The notes under the pieces: generated by a model | Database searches by the model: none | Seen by the model: only the letters and a program-made list of their open reading frames with translations | Told to the model about the DNA's origin: nothing | From: Oscillospiraceae bacterium | GTDB taxonomy: Bacteria; Bacillota; Clostridia; Oscillospirales; Oscillospiraceae | Assembly: GCA_009784725.1 (NCBI GenBank) | Contig: WQXS01000002.1 | Location: 99,893-163,892, forward strand | Length of the DNA stretch: 64,000 nucleotides | Direction: 5' to 3' | Part shown: piece by piece, positions 45,030-53,144 of the stretch | Numbering within the stretch: position 1 is the stretch's first letter | Layout: each line of letters opens with the position of its first letter | Position numbers and translations under genes: made by a program

Positions 45030-47377
45030 GTACAATGTTTAAGTATAGAGTTCACGAGGTCGCAAAGGATTTTAAAATACCTACAAAAAAAATCAATGAA
45101 ATCCTCACAAAATATGCGGAAACACCAAAAAACCATATGCATATTCTCTCTATTCAGGAGTTGGATATTATTTTCGAATACCTTACTTCTAATAATCAGG
45201 TCGAAAGTATTGAAGAAATTTTCTCCGATTCTGCAGTACCTGCCGCAGCTCCCGCTGCCACCGAGGAAGGAAAAACTGCAGAATCACCGGCAGCCCCGGA
45301 TGCTTCACCGGCCGGAGGTGCATCTGCTGCCCAGCCGGCTGTTGCCGAGCAGCGTAAACCTCAGAAAAAAATCGATAAACCGTTTATGCCTCATAAGGCT
45401 CCGCAAAAACGTGTTGTTGACACTTCGGGTGCAACAATTAACATGTCAAAATATGATGAACGCCTTGATAATCTGGTTCCCGAGCGTGCCGAAAGAATGA
45501 GCCGCGGTAAGGAAAAAATTGTCCGTAAAGGCCGCACACCGCAGCAGACAATTGCACACGGGGCAAAACGACGTCAGGAAGAACGTGACAGAATGCACCG
45601 TCTTCAGCTTGAGGTTGCGAAGAAAGCAACTCTTAAGGTTATGATACCCGATGAAATAATGGTAGGCGAGCTTGCTATACGTATGAAAAAGACCGGAGCC
45701 GAGGTCGTAAGGCAGCTTATAAAAATGGGTGTTATGTCATCTGTATCCGATATTATTGACCATGACACAGCAGCTCTTGTTGCAATCGAGCTTGGCTGTA
45801 AGGTCGTGCATGAAGTAATTGAAACAATTGAAGAGCGTCTTATCGACGACAGTGAAGACACAGCCGATGACCTTATTTCACGCGCACCGGTTGTTGTTGT
45901 TATGGGTCATGTTGACCATGGTAAAACATCACTTCTTGATAGAATCCGCAAGGAAAGCGTTGCAACGGGCGAAGCGGGAGGAATAACGCAGCATATCGGC
46001 GCATATCAGACATCAATACACGGCAACCCGATTACATTTCTCGACACACCCGGACATGAGGCATTTACTGCAATGCGTGCAAGGGGTGCGAGCATAACAG
46101 ATATTGCAATCCTGATAGTTGCTGCCGACGACGGTATAATGCCGCAGACAATCGAGTCCATCAACCATGCAAGAGCAGCGTCAATACCAATTATCGTCGC
46201 AGTTAACAAGATAGACGTTTCGGGAGCAAACCCGGATAAAATCAAGCAGCAGCTGACAGAGTATGAGCTTGTTTCCGAAGAGTGGGGCGGAGAAACAATC
46301 GTATGTGAAATTTCCGCAAAGTCCGGCGAAGGCATAGAGCACTTACTCGAAATGATTAACCTCACAGCGGAAATGGCAGAGCTTCGTGCAAATCCGAACC
46401 GTCTTGCCAGAGGAACCGTAATCGAAGCAAGGCTAGACAAAGGACGAGGCCCGTTAATGACAGTTCTTGTCCAAAACGGAACATTAAAACAGGGTGATAC
46501 AATAATTGCAGGCACTGCAGTCGGCAATGTACGTGTTATGATGACAGACTCCGGTGAACGTATAGAATCCGCCGGTCCGTCGGTACCTGTTGAAATTTCA
46601 GGTATGTCGGAGGTTCCCGATGCCGGCGATATGTTTAATGTCGTAACGGACGAGCGGATGGCAAAAGAACTTGCCGACCAGCGTAAATCCGAGAAACGTA
46701 CAATGGGTTCATCAACTGTTAAAGTATCACCTGAGGACTTATTCTCGAGGATTCAACAAGGTGAGCTAAAAGACTTAAATATAATTGTTAAAGCAGACGT
46801 TCAGGGAAGTGCCGAAGCTATTAAAGCATCGCTTGAAAAAATTACAAACGAAGAAGTCCGTGTCCGTGTAATACATTCGGGCGTTGGTGCTATTAACGAG
46901 TCCGATATAATGCTCGCATCAACAAGCGGCGCTATTATTGTCGGCTTTAATGTCCGCCCCGATAATGCAGCAAATGACAGCGCACTGCGCAACAATGTCG
47001 ATATGCGGATGTACCGTGTTATCTACGACTGTATTAATGAAATCGAGCTTGCAATGAAAGGCATGCTTGCACCCAAGTATCATGAGGTTGTTTACGGACA
47101 TGCCGAGGTCAGAGAATTATATAAATCCTCAGCAATCGGAACGATTTGCGGCAGCTTTGTGCAAAGCGGGAAAATCCTCAGAAACGCATCTGCAAGGGTT
47201 GTCAGGGATGGAATTGTCATACATGAAGGTGAAATTGCATCGCTTCGCCGCTTTAAAGATGACGTCCGTGAAGTTGCAACAAACTATGAATGCGGCATCG
47301 CACTTGAAAAATTCGATGATATCAAGCTCGGCGATATAATTGAATGCTTTGCAATGGAAGAAATACCACACGAATAA
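45026..47377 (+). CDS. infB: Translation initiation factor IF-2
   Basis: 783 residues. The N-terminal IF2_N domain (YRVHEVAKDFKIPTKKINEIL) is followed by a Pro/Ala-rich linker (about 70-115). The GTPase domain begins with VVVMGHVDHGKTSLLDRI (about 290-307) and has DTPGHEAF and NKID, then the C-terminal C1 and fMet-tRNA-binding C2 domains. It delivers initiator tRNA to the 30S subunit. The TTG at 45026 overlaps the ylxQ stop (TTGA) with AGGAGAG nine bases before it; ATG 45035 would be an alternative. Confidence 0.97.
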   Translation: MSTMFKYRVHEVAKDFKIPTKKINEILTKYAETPKNHMHILSIQELDIIFEYLTSNNQVESIEEIFSDSAVPAAAPAATEEGKTAESPAAPDASPAGGASAAQPAVAEQRKPQKKIDKPFMPHKAPQKRVVDTSGATINMSKYDERLDNLVPERAERMSRGKEKIVRKGRTPQQTIAHGAKRRQEERDRMHRLQLEVAKKATLKVMIPDEIMVGELAIRMKKTGAEVVRQLIKMGVMSSVSDIIDHDTAALVAIELGCKVVHEVIETIEERLIDDSEDTADDLISRAPVVVVMGHVDHGKTSLLDRIRKESVATGEAGGITQHIGAYQTSIHGNPITFLDTPGHEAFTAMRARGASITDIAILIVAADDGIMPQTIESINHARAASIPIIVAVNKIDVSGANPDKIKQQLTEYELVSEEWGGETIVCEISAKSGEGIEHLLEMINLTAEMAELRANPNRLARGTVIEARLDKGRGPLMTVLVQNGTLKQGDTIIAGTAVGNVRVMMTDSGERIESAGPSVPVEISGMSEVPDAGDMFNVVTDERMAKELADQRKSEKRTMGSSTVKVSPEDLFSRIQQGELKDLNIIVKADVQGSAEAIKASLEKITNEEVRVRVIHSGVGAINESDIMLASTSGAIIVGFNVRPDNAANDSALRNNVDMRMYRVIYDCINEIELAMKGMLAPKYHEVVYGHAEVRELYKSSAIGTICGSFVQSGKILRNASARVVRDGIVIHEGEIASLRRFKDDVREVATNYECGIALEKFDDIKLGDIIECFAMEEIPHE

Positions 47378-47381
47378 AAAA

Positions 47382-47461
47382 AATGGGGACATTTCTTAAA
47401 CGCCCAAAAGGTAGTGTCCATTGTCTCGCAAGCGAGCCATTGGGAAAACGCAAGCGTTTTC
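47382..47461. repeat. Cluster of hairpins between infB and rbfA
   Basis: Three stem-loops are packed in the gap. AATGGGGACA (47382-47391) pairs imperfectly with TGTCCATT (47415-47422). CTCGC/GCGAG (47425-47436) and GAAAACG/CGTTTTC (47444-47461) are perfect. The first resembles the GGGGACA head of the dispersed repeat family but has a different middle. No U tract follows, so these look like mRNA-processing or stability elements rather than terminators. Confidence 0.6.
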
Positions 47462-47485
47462 TATCCTCAACAACAGAGGTAAATC

Positions 47486-47881
47486 ATGTCAAAGTCTACT
47501 TTAAGAATAAATGAAGATATTCACCGTGAGTTAACTGCAATTTTGCGCAATATCAAAGACCCTCGAATAAATCAGGGAATGATAAGCATTACAAAAGTTG
47601 ATACAACCGGTGATTTGGCTCAGACAAAGGTTTATCTGAGTGTTTATGATTTGAAGTCGGCTTCCGAATTTAAGAAAGGTCTAAAGTCGGCTTCCGGACA
47701 CATCCGATATGAGCTTGGTAGAGCACTTAGCCTGCGTCACACTCCTGCTCTCCATTTTGAGCTTGATAAATCCCTCGAAAGGGGCGCCAATATAGCTTCT
47801 ATCTTGAATAATCTTGATATTTCTCACGATGATGCAGATTCCGAAGATAGCGGTAATCCCGGCGGAGGTAGCAATGAGTAA
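47486..47881 (+). CDS. rbfA: 30S ribosome-binding factor RbfA
   Basis: 131 residues. The KH-type core has the family pattern LRINEDIHRELTAIL, IKDPRINQGMISITKVDTTGDL, AKVYLSV-like QTKVYLSVYD and FELDKSLERGANIASIL. It binds the 30S subunit during 16S rRNA maturation. AGAGG lies upstream of the ATG. The C-terminal tail (SEDSGNPGGGSNE) is encoded by the sequence that also holds the nrnA ribosome site. Confidence 0.95.
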   Translation: MSKSTLRINEDIHRELTAILRNIKDPRINQGMISITKVDTTGDLAQTKVYLSVYDLKSASEFKKGLKSASGHIRYELGRALSLRHTPALHFELDKSLERGANIASILNNLDISHDDADSEDSGNPGGGSNE

Positions 47882-48839
47882 GATATTTACTGTGCCGGAA
47901 ACTGCACAGTGGCTTGCAGAAAACGATAATTTTCTTATACTCACACACCGCAGACCTGACGGCGATACACTCGGCTGCAGCAGCGCACTTGCACAGGGAT
48001 TGCGCGAACAGGGAAAAACAGCATTTTTGCTGCAAAATCCCGAAGTAACTCCAAGATATATGAAGTTTGTTAAGGATTATTTTGCACCCGATAGTTTTGT
48101 GCCCGATTATATAATTGCCGTAGACACTGCTTCGGTCGGCTTATTTCCCGAGAATGCCGCAAAATACACAGATTCTGTTTCATTATGTATTGATCACCAC
48201 AGTTCAAATACACTATACGCTGATTTTACATGTCTCAACGCAGATCGTGCATCCTGCGGTGAGATTATTTATGATATCCTCACAGAGATGAAATGTCCTG
48301 TAAGCAGTATTTCTGCAGAGCGTTTATATGTTGCATTATCAACCGATACGGGTTGCTTTTCATTCGGAAACACAACAGCGAACACACTCCATGTTGCATC
48401 TTTAATGGTAGAGGCGGGAGCTCCGAACAGGGAGCTTAACAAGCTTCTTTTCAGAACAAAATCCCACGGCCGTATTGCCATAGAAGGAAAACTTACAGCA
48501 GGGATTGAATACAGCTTTGATGATAAGGTTGCAATTGCATCGGTAACAAAGCAAATGATGGAATCATCCGGAGCCGATGAAGATGATATGGATGATATCG
48601 CTGCGCTTCCAAGCTCTATAGAAGGTGTTTGTATCGGTATTACAATACGTGAAATGAAATCACCGCATGATTGTAAAATATCTGTAAGAACCAGAGCACC
48701 GTACAACGCTCAGTATATCTGCTCGCAATTTGGCGGCGGCGGACATAAGCTTGCAGCGGGAGCCATGATAAGCAATACCATTCCCGAAATCAAGGAAATG
48801 CTTGTTGAAGTATTGCAAAATGCTCTTTCTCAAGGGTAA
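47874..48839 (+). CDS. nrnA: DHH-family bifunctional oligoribonuclease/PAP phosphatase NrnA
   Basis: About 321 residues. DHH motifs are ILTHRRPDGDTLG and AVDTASVG, CIDHHSSN and, at the C-terminus, FGGGGHKLAAGA with the DHHA1 histidine intact. It degrades nano-RNA and can hydrolyse pAp. The ATG at 47874 has GGAGG five bases upstream and overlaps rbfA by 8 bases; the frame opens earlier at 47814 but without support. rbfA-nrnA-truB-ribF is the usual order. Confidence 0.93.
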   Translation: MSKIFTVPETAQWLAENDNFLILTHRRPDGDTLGCSSALAQGLREQGKTAFLLQNPEVTPRYMKFVKDYFAPDSFVPDYIIAVDTASVGLFPENAAKYTDSVSLCIDHHSSNTLYADFTCLNADRASCGEIIYDILTEMKCPVSSISAERLYVALSTDTGCFSFGNTTANTLHVASLMVEAGAPNRELNKLLFRTKSHGRIAIEGKLTAGIEYSFDDKVAIASVTKQMMESSGADEDDMDDIAALPSSIEGVCIGITIREMKSPHDCKISVRTRAPYNAQYICSQFGGGGHKLAAGAMISNTIPEIKEMLVEVLQNALSQG

Positions 48840-48845
48840 CAAGGG

Positions 48846-48870
48846 GACAAGGGGACGGTTCTCTTGTGTC
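48846..48870. repeat. GGGGACGGTTCT-family repeat between nrnA and truB
   Basis: GACAAG and CTTGTGTC arms enclose GGGACGGTTCT. The repeat starts 6 bases after the nrnA stop and ends about 32 bases before the truB ATG, where it sits in the place usually used for a strong ribosome site. Confidence 0.8.
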
Positions 48871-48902
48871 ATTAACAAGACGTTGAATACATAGTGGTTA
48901 TT

Positions 48903-49811
48903 ATGAACGGTATTATAATTGTTGATAAACCTAAAGACTGGACATCACATGATGTAATAGCAAAGCTTCGGGGCGTTTTGAGACAAAAACGCATCGGGCA
49001 CGGAGGCACTCTTGACCCTATGGCTACAGGAGTGTTGCCTGTTTTTATAGGCAGAGCAACAAGAGCAGCCGAATTTTGTGAAAACGCAGACAAGGAATAC
49101 ATCGCCGGGTTAACGCTTGGAATTGTTACGGATACACAGGATATCACAGGAAATGTTCTTGATAATAAAAATATTTCCGTGACCGCAGAAGACCTTATTG
49201 CTGTCCTCCCGCAATTCACAGGAGCAATTAAACAAATCCCGCCCATGTTCTCGGCGATAAAAAAAGACGGCAAAAAACTGTATGAGCTGGCAAGAAAGGG
49301 TATGGAAATACCTCGCGCGGCAAGGGATATATTCATTTCCAAGCTTGAATGTGACACGGGGACGGTTCTCCTGTCACAGTGCCGGGAGAACCGTCCCTCT
49401 GTCACACTCCGTATTGTGTGTTCAAAAGGCACATATATCCGTACATTGTGCCATGATATCGGAGCAGCTCTCGGATGCGGCGGTACTCTTTCATCACTTA
49501 GGCGCACAGGAGCCGGTGTTTACACAATTGAAACTTCACACACCATGGATGATGTGATTGCAGCGCAATTGTCCGATTCGGTCAGCGAGATATTATTACC
49601 CACCGACAGCATTTTTTCAAATTATCCTTTAATAAAAATCAGTACCGAAGAAGCAAAGAAAGCAAAAAACGGTGCGTTATGTGTGACACAGGCACCTGTT
49701 GAAAACGGAAAATACAGAGTATATGCACATGATGGTGAATTTTTACTTCTCGGTGAGGTTACAGACAATAAAATTAAAACAATAAAAAGCTTTTTCGAGG
49801 TTTACCAATGA
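48903..49811 (+). CDS. truB: tRNA pseudouridine(55) synthase TruB with a repeat insertion
   Basis: About 302 residues. The catalytic motif KRIGHGGTLDPMATGVLP includes the catalytic Asp. ARKGMEIPRAAR and the C-terminal CSKGTYIRTLCHDIG are also diagnostic. It isomerises U55 in tRNA. A paired GGGGACGGTTCT repeat (49351-49406) is inserted in frame ahead of the conserved LRIVCSKGTY strand and supplies DTGTVLLSQCRENRPSVT. The ATG at 48903 has only GTGG nearby; a GTG at 48894 in frame is another option. Confidence 0.93.
   Translation: MNGIIIVDKPKDWTSHDVIAKLRGVLRQKRIGHGGTLDPMATGVLPVFIGRATRAAEFCENADKEYIAGLTLGIVTDTQDITGNVLDNKNISVTAEDLIAVLPQFTGAIKQIPPMFSAIKKDGKKLYELARKGMEIPRAARDIFISKLECDTGTVLLSQCRENRPSVTLRIVCSKGTYIRTLCHDIGAALGCGGTLSSLRRTGAGVYTIETSHTMDDVIAAQLSDSVSEILLPTDSIFSNYPLIKISTEEAKKAKNGALCVTQAPVENGKYRVYAHDGEFLLLGEVTDNKIKTIKSFFEVYQ
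49351..49406. repeat. Paired GGGGACGGTTCT repeats inside truB
   Basis: The first unit (49351-49377) has arms GTGACA/TGTCAC. The second (49384-49406) is inverted, so the two pair over about 21 of 24 bases. The insertion keeps the truB frame. Confidence 0.85.
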
Positions 49812-50752
49812 TTCAAAAAAAGCGCGTTATAGCACTCGGATATTTTGACGGTATTCATATAGGACACGCCGCTCTGATGAGACGGGTCAGAGAAATTGGT
49901 GACAGAACGGGGCTGATACCTTCGGTTATCACCTTCGACTCTCACCCGAGAAGCCTTATAGATAACAGAAATGTACCTTTGATTAATTCTCCCGAGGACA
50001 GAGCAGGTTTAATACGGCGTGTTTTCGGTATTGATGATATTATCTTTTTACACTTTGATAAATCGACAGTTTCAATGACTTGGAGTAAATTTATTGACCA
50101 TCTTACCGAAGAATTCGGCGCAAGGCATCTTGTTGCAGGAAACAACTTTAAATTCGGCTTTGCAGCCGAAGGCAGCAGTAAGCAGCTAAAGGAAAAATGC
50201 GATGAGCTGGACATAGGCTGTGACATCATCCCCGATATTAAATACGACGGTATAATAAGCAGTTCAACATATATACGCGAGCTGCTCACTGCCGGCGATA
50301 TGGAGCGGGCAAACAGTTTCCTTGGTCACCCGCATGTACTGACCGATGTTGTCCGCTACGGGTATAAGCTCGGCAGGACACTTGATGCTCCTACGATAAA
50401 TATGCGCTTTGCTCCGGGTGTACTTGTCCCCGCATTTGGTGTCTATGCAACAAAAACATATCTGGATGACAGCTTAAGCGCAGAAGAAAGTAAAGGTCAT
50501 ATAAGCGTCACAAACATCGGAATCCGCCCGACGGTTGATAACTCCGAGCATGTAACAGCTGAAACCCATATACTAAACTTCCAGCAAAACCTTTACGGCC
50601 ACCAGGTAAGAGTGGAGTTCCACAAACGCCTGCGCCCCGAAGTTAAATTCAACAGTATCGAAGAACTTAAAGAACAAATCCAAAAAGATTGCAAAGCATC
50701 TACAGCCTATTTTACCGCTTTTGAAAAGAACTGTTTTGCTGGTAAAAATTAA
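49808..50752 (+). CDS. ribF: Bifunctional riboflavin kinase/FAD synthetase
   Basis: 314 residues. The N-terminal FAD synthetase (nucleotidyltransferase) part begins VIALGYFDGIHIGHAALMRR, has VAGNNFKFGF and SSTYIRELL. The C-terminal flavokinase part has PTINMRFAPGVLVPAFGVYATKTYL and NIGIRPTV. It makes FMN and FAD. Its ATG overlaps the truB stop. rpsO, which often follows, is absent; a tRNA comes next. Confidence 0.95.
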   Translation: MIQKKRVIALGYFDGIHIGHAALMRRVREIGDRTGLIPSVITFDSHPRSLIDNRNVPLINSPEDRAGLIRRVFGIDDIIFLHFDKSTVSMTWSKFIDHLTEEFGARHLVAGNNFKFGFAAEGSSKQLKEKCDELDIGCDIIPDIKYDGIISSSTYIRELLTAGDMERANSFLGHPHVLTDVVRYGYKLGRTLDAPTINMRFAPGVLVPAFGVYATKTYLDDSLSAEESKGHISVTNIGIRPTVDNSEHVTAETHILNFQQNLYGHQVRVEFHKRLRPEVKFNSIEELKEQIQKDCKASTAYFTAFEKNCFAGKN

Positions 50753-50755
50753 TCC

Positions 50756-50784
50756 TTGAAATCTTATATAAATAAATGTATAAT
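50756..50784 (+). promoter_or_regulatory. Promoter of tRNA-Pro
   Basis: TTGAAA (50756-50761), a 17-base spacer and a perfect TATAAT (50779-50784). The start near 50791 gives a 27-base leader before the tRNA. Confidence 0.8.
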
Positions 50785-50817
50785 TTGCCATGGCTTTTGA
50801 GCCTTTATTAATAAAAT

Positions 50818-50893
50818 CGGGGTGTGGCGAAGTTGGTATCGTGCACGTCTGGGGGGCGTGAGGCCGTGGGTTCAAGTCCCACCACTCCGACCA
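50818..50893 (+). tRNA. tRNA-Pro (anticodon GGG)
   Basis: All arms close: acceptor CGGGGTG/CACTCCG with one G-U, D stem GCGA/TCGT, anticodon stem CACGT/GCGTG, T stem GTGGG/CCCAC with loop TTCAAGT. The 7-base anticodon loop is CTGGGGG, giving anticodon GGG for proline CCC/CCU codons. The discriminator is A and CCA is encoded. It has its own promoter and terminator. Confidence 0.95.
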
Positions 50894-50894
50894 G

Positions 50895-50959
50895 TAAAAG
50901 TGTCGTTATAGGACTTGAGAATGTCTTATAATGGCACTCTACTTTTAGCCCGTTTTTTT
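50895..50959 (+). terminator. Terminator after tRNA-Pro
   Basis: TAAAAGTGTCGTTATAGGAC pairs with GTCTTATAATGGCAC plus ACTTTTA (one internal bulge), and seven T follow at 50953-50959. The transcript therefore ends about 66 bases past the tRNA. Confidence 0.75.
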
Positions 50960-51048
50960 ATAGCTGTTAATAGCTTGTTTTCTTTGTAACAATCAGCATA
51001 TTGACCGATTCGGTTATTTTGGGTTTTGTTGTTTTTTCACGGAATTTA

Positions 51049-52326
51049 TCATAGGTGCAGGAGTTCGGTGGCGCGTTTTTCGATGATTGTGGCGTAGGAA
51101 AAGTCGGTTGAGACGTTTATTGCACGGAGGCATAAGTCGTGGATATAATTGCGGTAGTCTTGAAGGGCGTTATTTGGGAGTGCGATGGATTCGCCTGACC
51201 AGGCCCAGTCGAAGTTGAAATATGGTGCCATTGAGATGTAATCACCGGTGTTTGCATCCCGGAGATACCCGTAGTCGTCTGAAAAGCGGTCATTATTTTC
51301 GATAAGATAATCTACTGTAAAGAGAGCAACCGCAAGCTCTTTGCTGCGTTCTACCGCAGTATGGCGCAGGTCTTGTTCATCTCCTTCAATACTTGATTGC
51401 TCCATAGACTCAAAGAATATATCAGATGATGTAAAGTTGCTAAGAAGCAACCCATCATCTGATTTTTGTGTTTCTGTCACATTTCCCAAACCCAATAAAC
51501 TGCAAAGCAGATAGGGTTCAGCTTCTCTGAACGAATCTATTTTTAATAAAGTCGAGGCATCAAGCCAGCGTTTATCTGTTTTTCCGCTTACAAACAGATT
51601 TGAAAGTGAGCCCCAGATATAATCATTTTGAATGCCGTTTGCATCCAAACCATCCCACTCCTTATTAATATAAGGTGTTACATCCGCGAATAAAATATCA
51701 TCCTCCCGCCGTTTAAGCCAGTAGCAATCGGATAGTGAAAGAGCCCCTGTTGCATGCTTTGCATGTTCATGGTCATATACCCCGAAAGCACGATGCATCA
51801 AGCGTTCGGAAGAGAAATTCGTGTCTCTGCTGTATCTTGTTTCCATCCACTCATGATAACTTAGTTTATTCTTAAGCATACACCCGGGAAGCAGGTTTTC
51901 GTTTAGAACCAACTCATTTGAAATATCGTAAACCGCCGAGTCCTTGCACATTAAAATATAATTATCTGCAGAGGGAACAATAACCGACGGCAGCGTTGAT
52001 GCTTCGTCTGTTGCAATAGCAGTATCACCTGTTTCTATTGCTGTCTCCGGAGCTGTCTCCGGCGTAATATTCATATCATAATGCTGTTTTATTGCGATAT
52101 CATCGGTTCCCTGTGTTATCCGCTGCGGTTTTATATCATTGGTTGTATTATCATAATCTGCATAACCGCATAAACGTGCTATTTCGCTTTCGGGAATCCG
52201 TCGTTGATTTCCCGGGGTACGAATGGCACGAATTTTTCCGGTCTTGTCCCAATTTCTGAGAGTCTGTGTAGTGACTCCCAGTAAATCTGCAGCCTTTAAT
52301 AATGTATAATGCTTCTCCATTTTCAC
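51049..52326 (-). CDS. MerR-type HTH fused to a HipA-kinase-like domain
   Basis: 425 residues. The N-terminus (8-54) is a MerR/excisionase-type winged helix: LLKAADLLGVTTQTLRNWDK and GNQRRIPESEI. A Thr/Glu-rich linker (about 60-115) follows. The rest resembles clostridial HipA-like proteins, with ALSLSDCYWLKR, VDYLIENNDRFSDDYGYLRD (Asp346 as candidate catalytic base) and SMAPYFNFDW. The expected metal-binding Asp of the APxFD motif may be Asn370, so activity could be altered. GTG 52326 is preferred over ATG 52320 because AAGGA is at the right distance. It has a consensus promoter and stands alone, like a one-gene toxin-regulator unit. Confidence 0.6.
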   Translation of the reverse strand: MKMEKHYTLLKAADLLGVTTQTLRNWDKTGKIRAIRTPGNQRRIPESEIARLCGYADYDNTTNDIKPQRITQGTDDIAIKQHYDMNITPETAPETAIETGDTAIATDEASTLPSVIVPSADNYILMCKDSAVYDISNELVLNENLLPGCMLKNKLSYHEWMETRYSRDTNFSSERLMHRAFGVYDHEHAKHATGALSLSDCYWLKRREDDILFADVTPYINKEWDGLDANGIQNDYIWGSLSNLFVSGKTDKRWLDASTLLKIDSFREAEPYLLCSLLGLGNVTETQKSDDGLLLSNFTSSDIFFESMEQSSIEGDEQDLRHTAVERSKELAVALFTVDYLIENNDRFSDDYGYLRDANTGDYISMAPYFNFDWAWSGESIALPNNALQDYRNYIHDLCLRAINVSTDFSYATIIEKRATELLHL

Positions 52327-52355
52327 CGATATTCCTTAATCGATTTGCATAATTA

Positions 52356-52384
52356 AATATAAAACAGAAAAAGGCAAATGTCAA
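52356..52384 (-). promoter_or_regulatory. Consensus promoter of the HTH-HipA-like gene
   Basis: Minus strand: a perfect TTGACA (52384-52379), a 17-base spacer and TATATT (52361-52356). The start would be near 52349, about 23 bases before the start codon. Confidence 0.8.
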
Positions 52385-52501
52385 GAGTATTTTTATACCT
52401 TTTTATAAGATTTTATAAGTTTAAAACAAGCAAATATGAAATAATTCATCTCGAAATATCAAAAGTTCACACCCGTTTTCCTACTCTTTCAGCAATAAAA
52501 G

Positions 52502-52532
52502 CGGAGCGTTAACCGACTAGGTCAACGCTCCG
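52502..52532 (-). terminator. Terminator of the thioesterase gene
   Basis: CGGAGCGTT (52502-52510) and AACGCTCCG (52524-52532) form a perfect 9-bp stem. On the minus strand it is followed by CTTTTATT, and it lies 26 bases past the thioesterase stop. Confidence 0.75.
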
Positions 52533-52557
52533 TTCCGGTCTTTATATTCTTCGAAAA

Positions 52558-52962
52558 TCAAACAAGCTCTTTCATCAGTTCATGTCTTTCCGGAATTGCA
52601 TGAGCAAGAGAAACCGGCTTGAAGTTTTCATTAATAAATGCATGACGGCTTTCACCCTCAAGCAGAACATTTCCGTCTTGATTGACTACAATATACTCAA
52701 CATTAAACCGGACACCTGTATATTTAAGCATTTTCAATTTTACTGTGAAATTATCACCAAATCTTGCCGGATATTTAAACTTTATGTTTGCTTCCGTGAT
52801 AGGGCATAAAACACCATAACTCTCTGTTTCATTATATGCAAGATTATTATCGTCAAAATAAGTAATTCTCGCTTCCTCAAGCCAACGCAGATAATTCGAA
52901 TGGTGGACAACTCCCATTTTATCGGTTTCATAATAATAAACCGCCCGGGTATACTCGTACAT
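52558..52962 (-). CDS. Acyl-CoA thioesterase (YbgC/4-hydroxybenzoyl-CoA type)
   Basis: 134 residues, a single hot-dog domain. The family motif is YYYETDKMGVVHHSNYLRWLEEARITYF, with the catalytic Asp in TDKMGVV. It hydrolyses acyl-CoA or acyl-ACP; the natural substrate is not evident. AAAGGA lies upstream of the ATG. It is a single-gene unit with its own terminator. Confidence 0.88.
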   Translation of the reverse strand: MYEYTRAVYYYETDKMGVVHHSNYLRWLEEARITYFDDNNLAYNETESYGVLCPITEANIKFKYPARFGDNFTVKLKMLKYTGVRFNVEYIVVNQDGNVLLEGESRHAFINENFKPVSLAHAIPERHELMKELV

Positions 52963-53144
52963 TTGCTGTTATTCCTTTCTTTTTTTGCGTAAATAATGAA
53001 CAGACAGTAAGTCCGGCATTGCACAAAATACCAATCAGTTGTATAATAAGGCATTGATAATTATATAACAAGAATATTTTTTACGGGGTGTTTATTGGTA
53101 AAATTTAAGATTTATGTTAGGACCCGCAGGAGAAATAAAAACTA

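Noticed and set aside
46006..46527. A 173-codon minus-strand frame inside infB
   Set aside because: It is a frame shadow of the IF-2 GTPase domain; the plus-strand gene has full motif support.
52327..52557. Integration site or att duplication next to tRNA-Pro and the HTH-HipA gene
   Set aside because: No copy of the tRNA 3' end was found on the other side of the gene, and no integrase is in the window.
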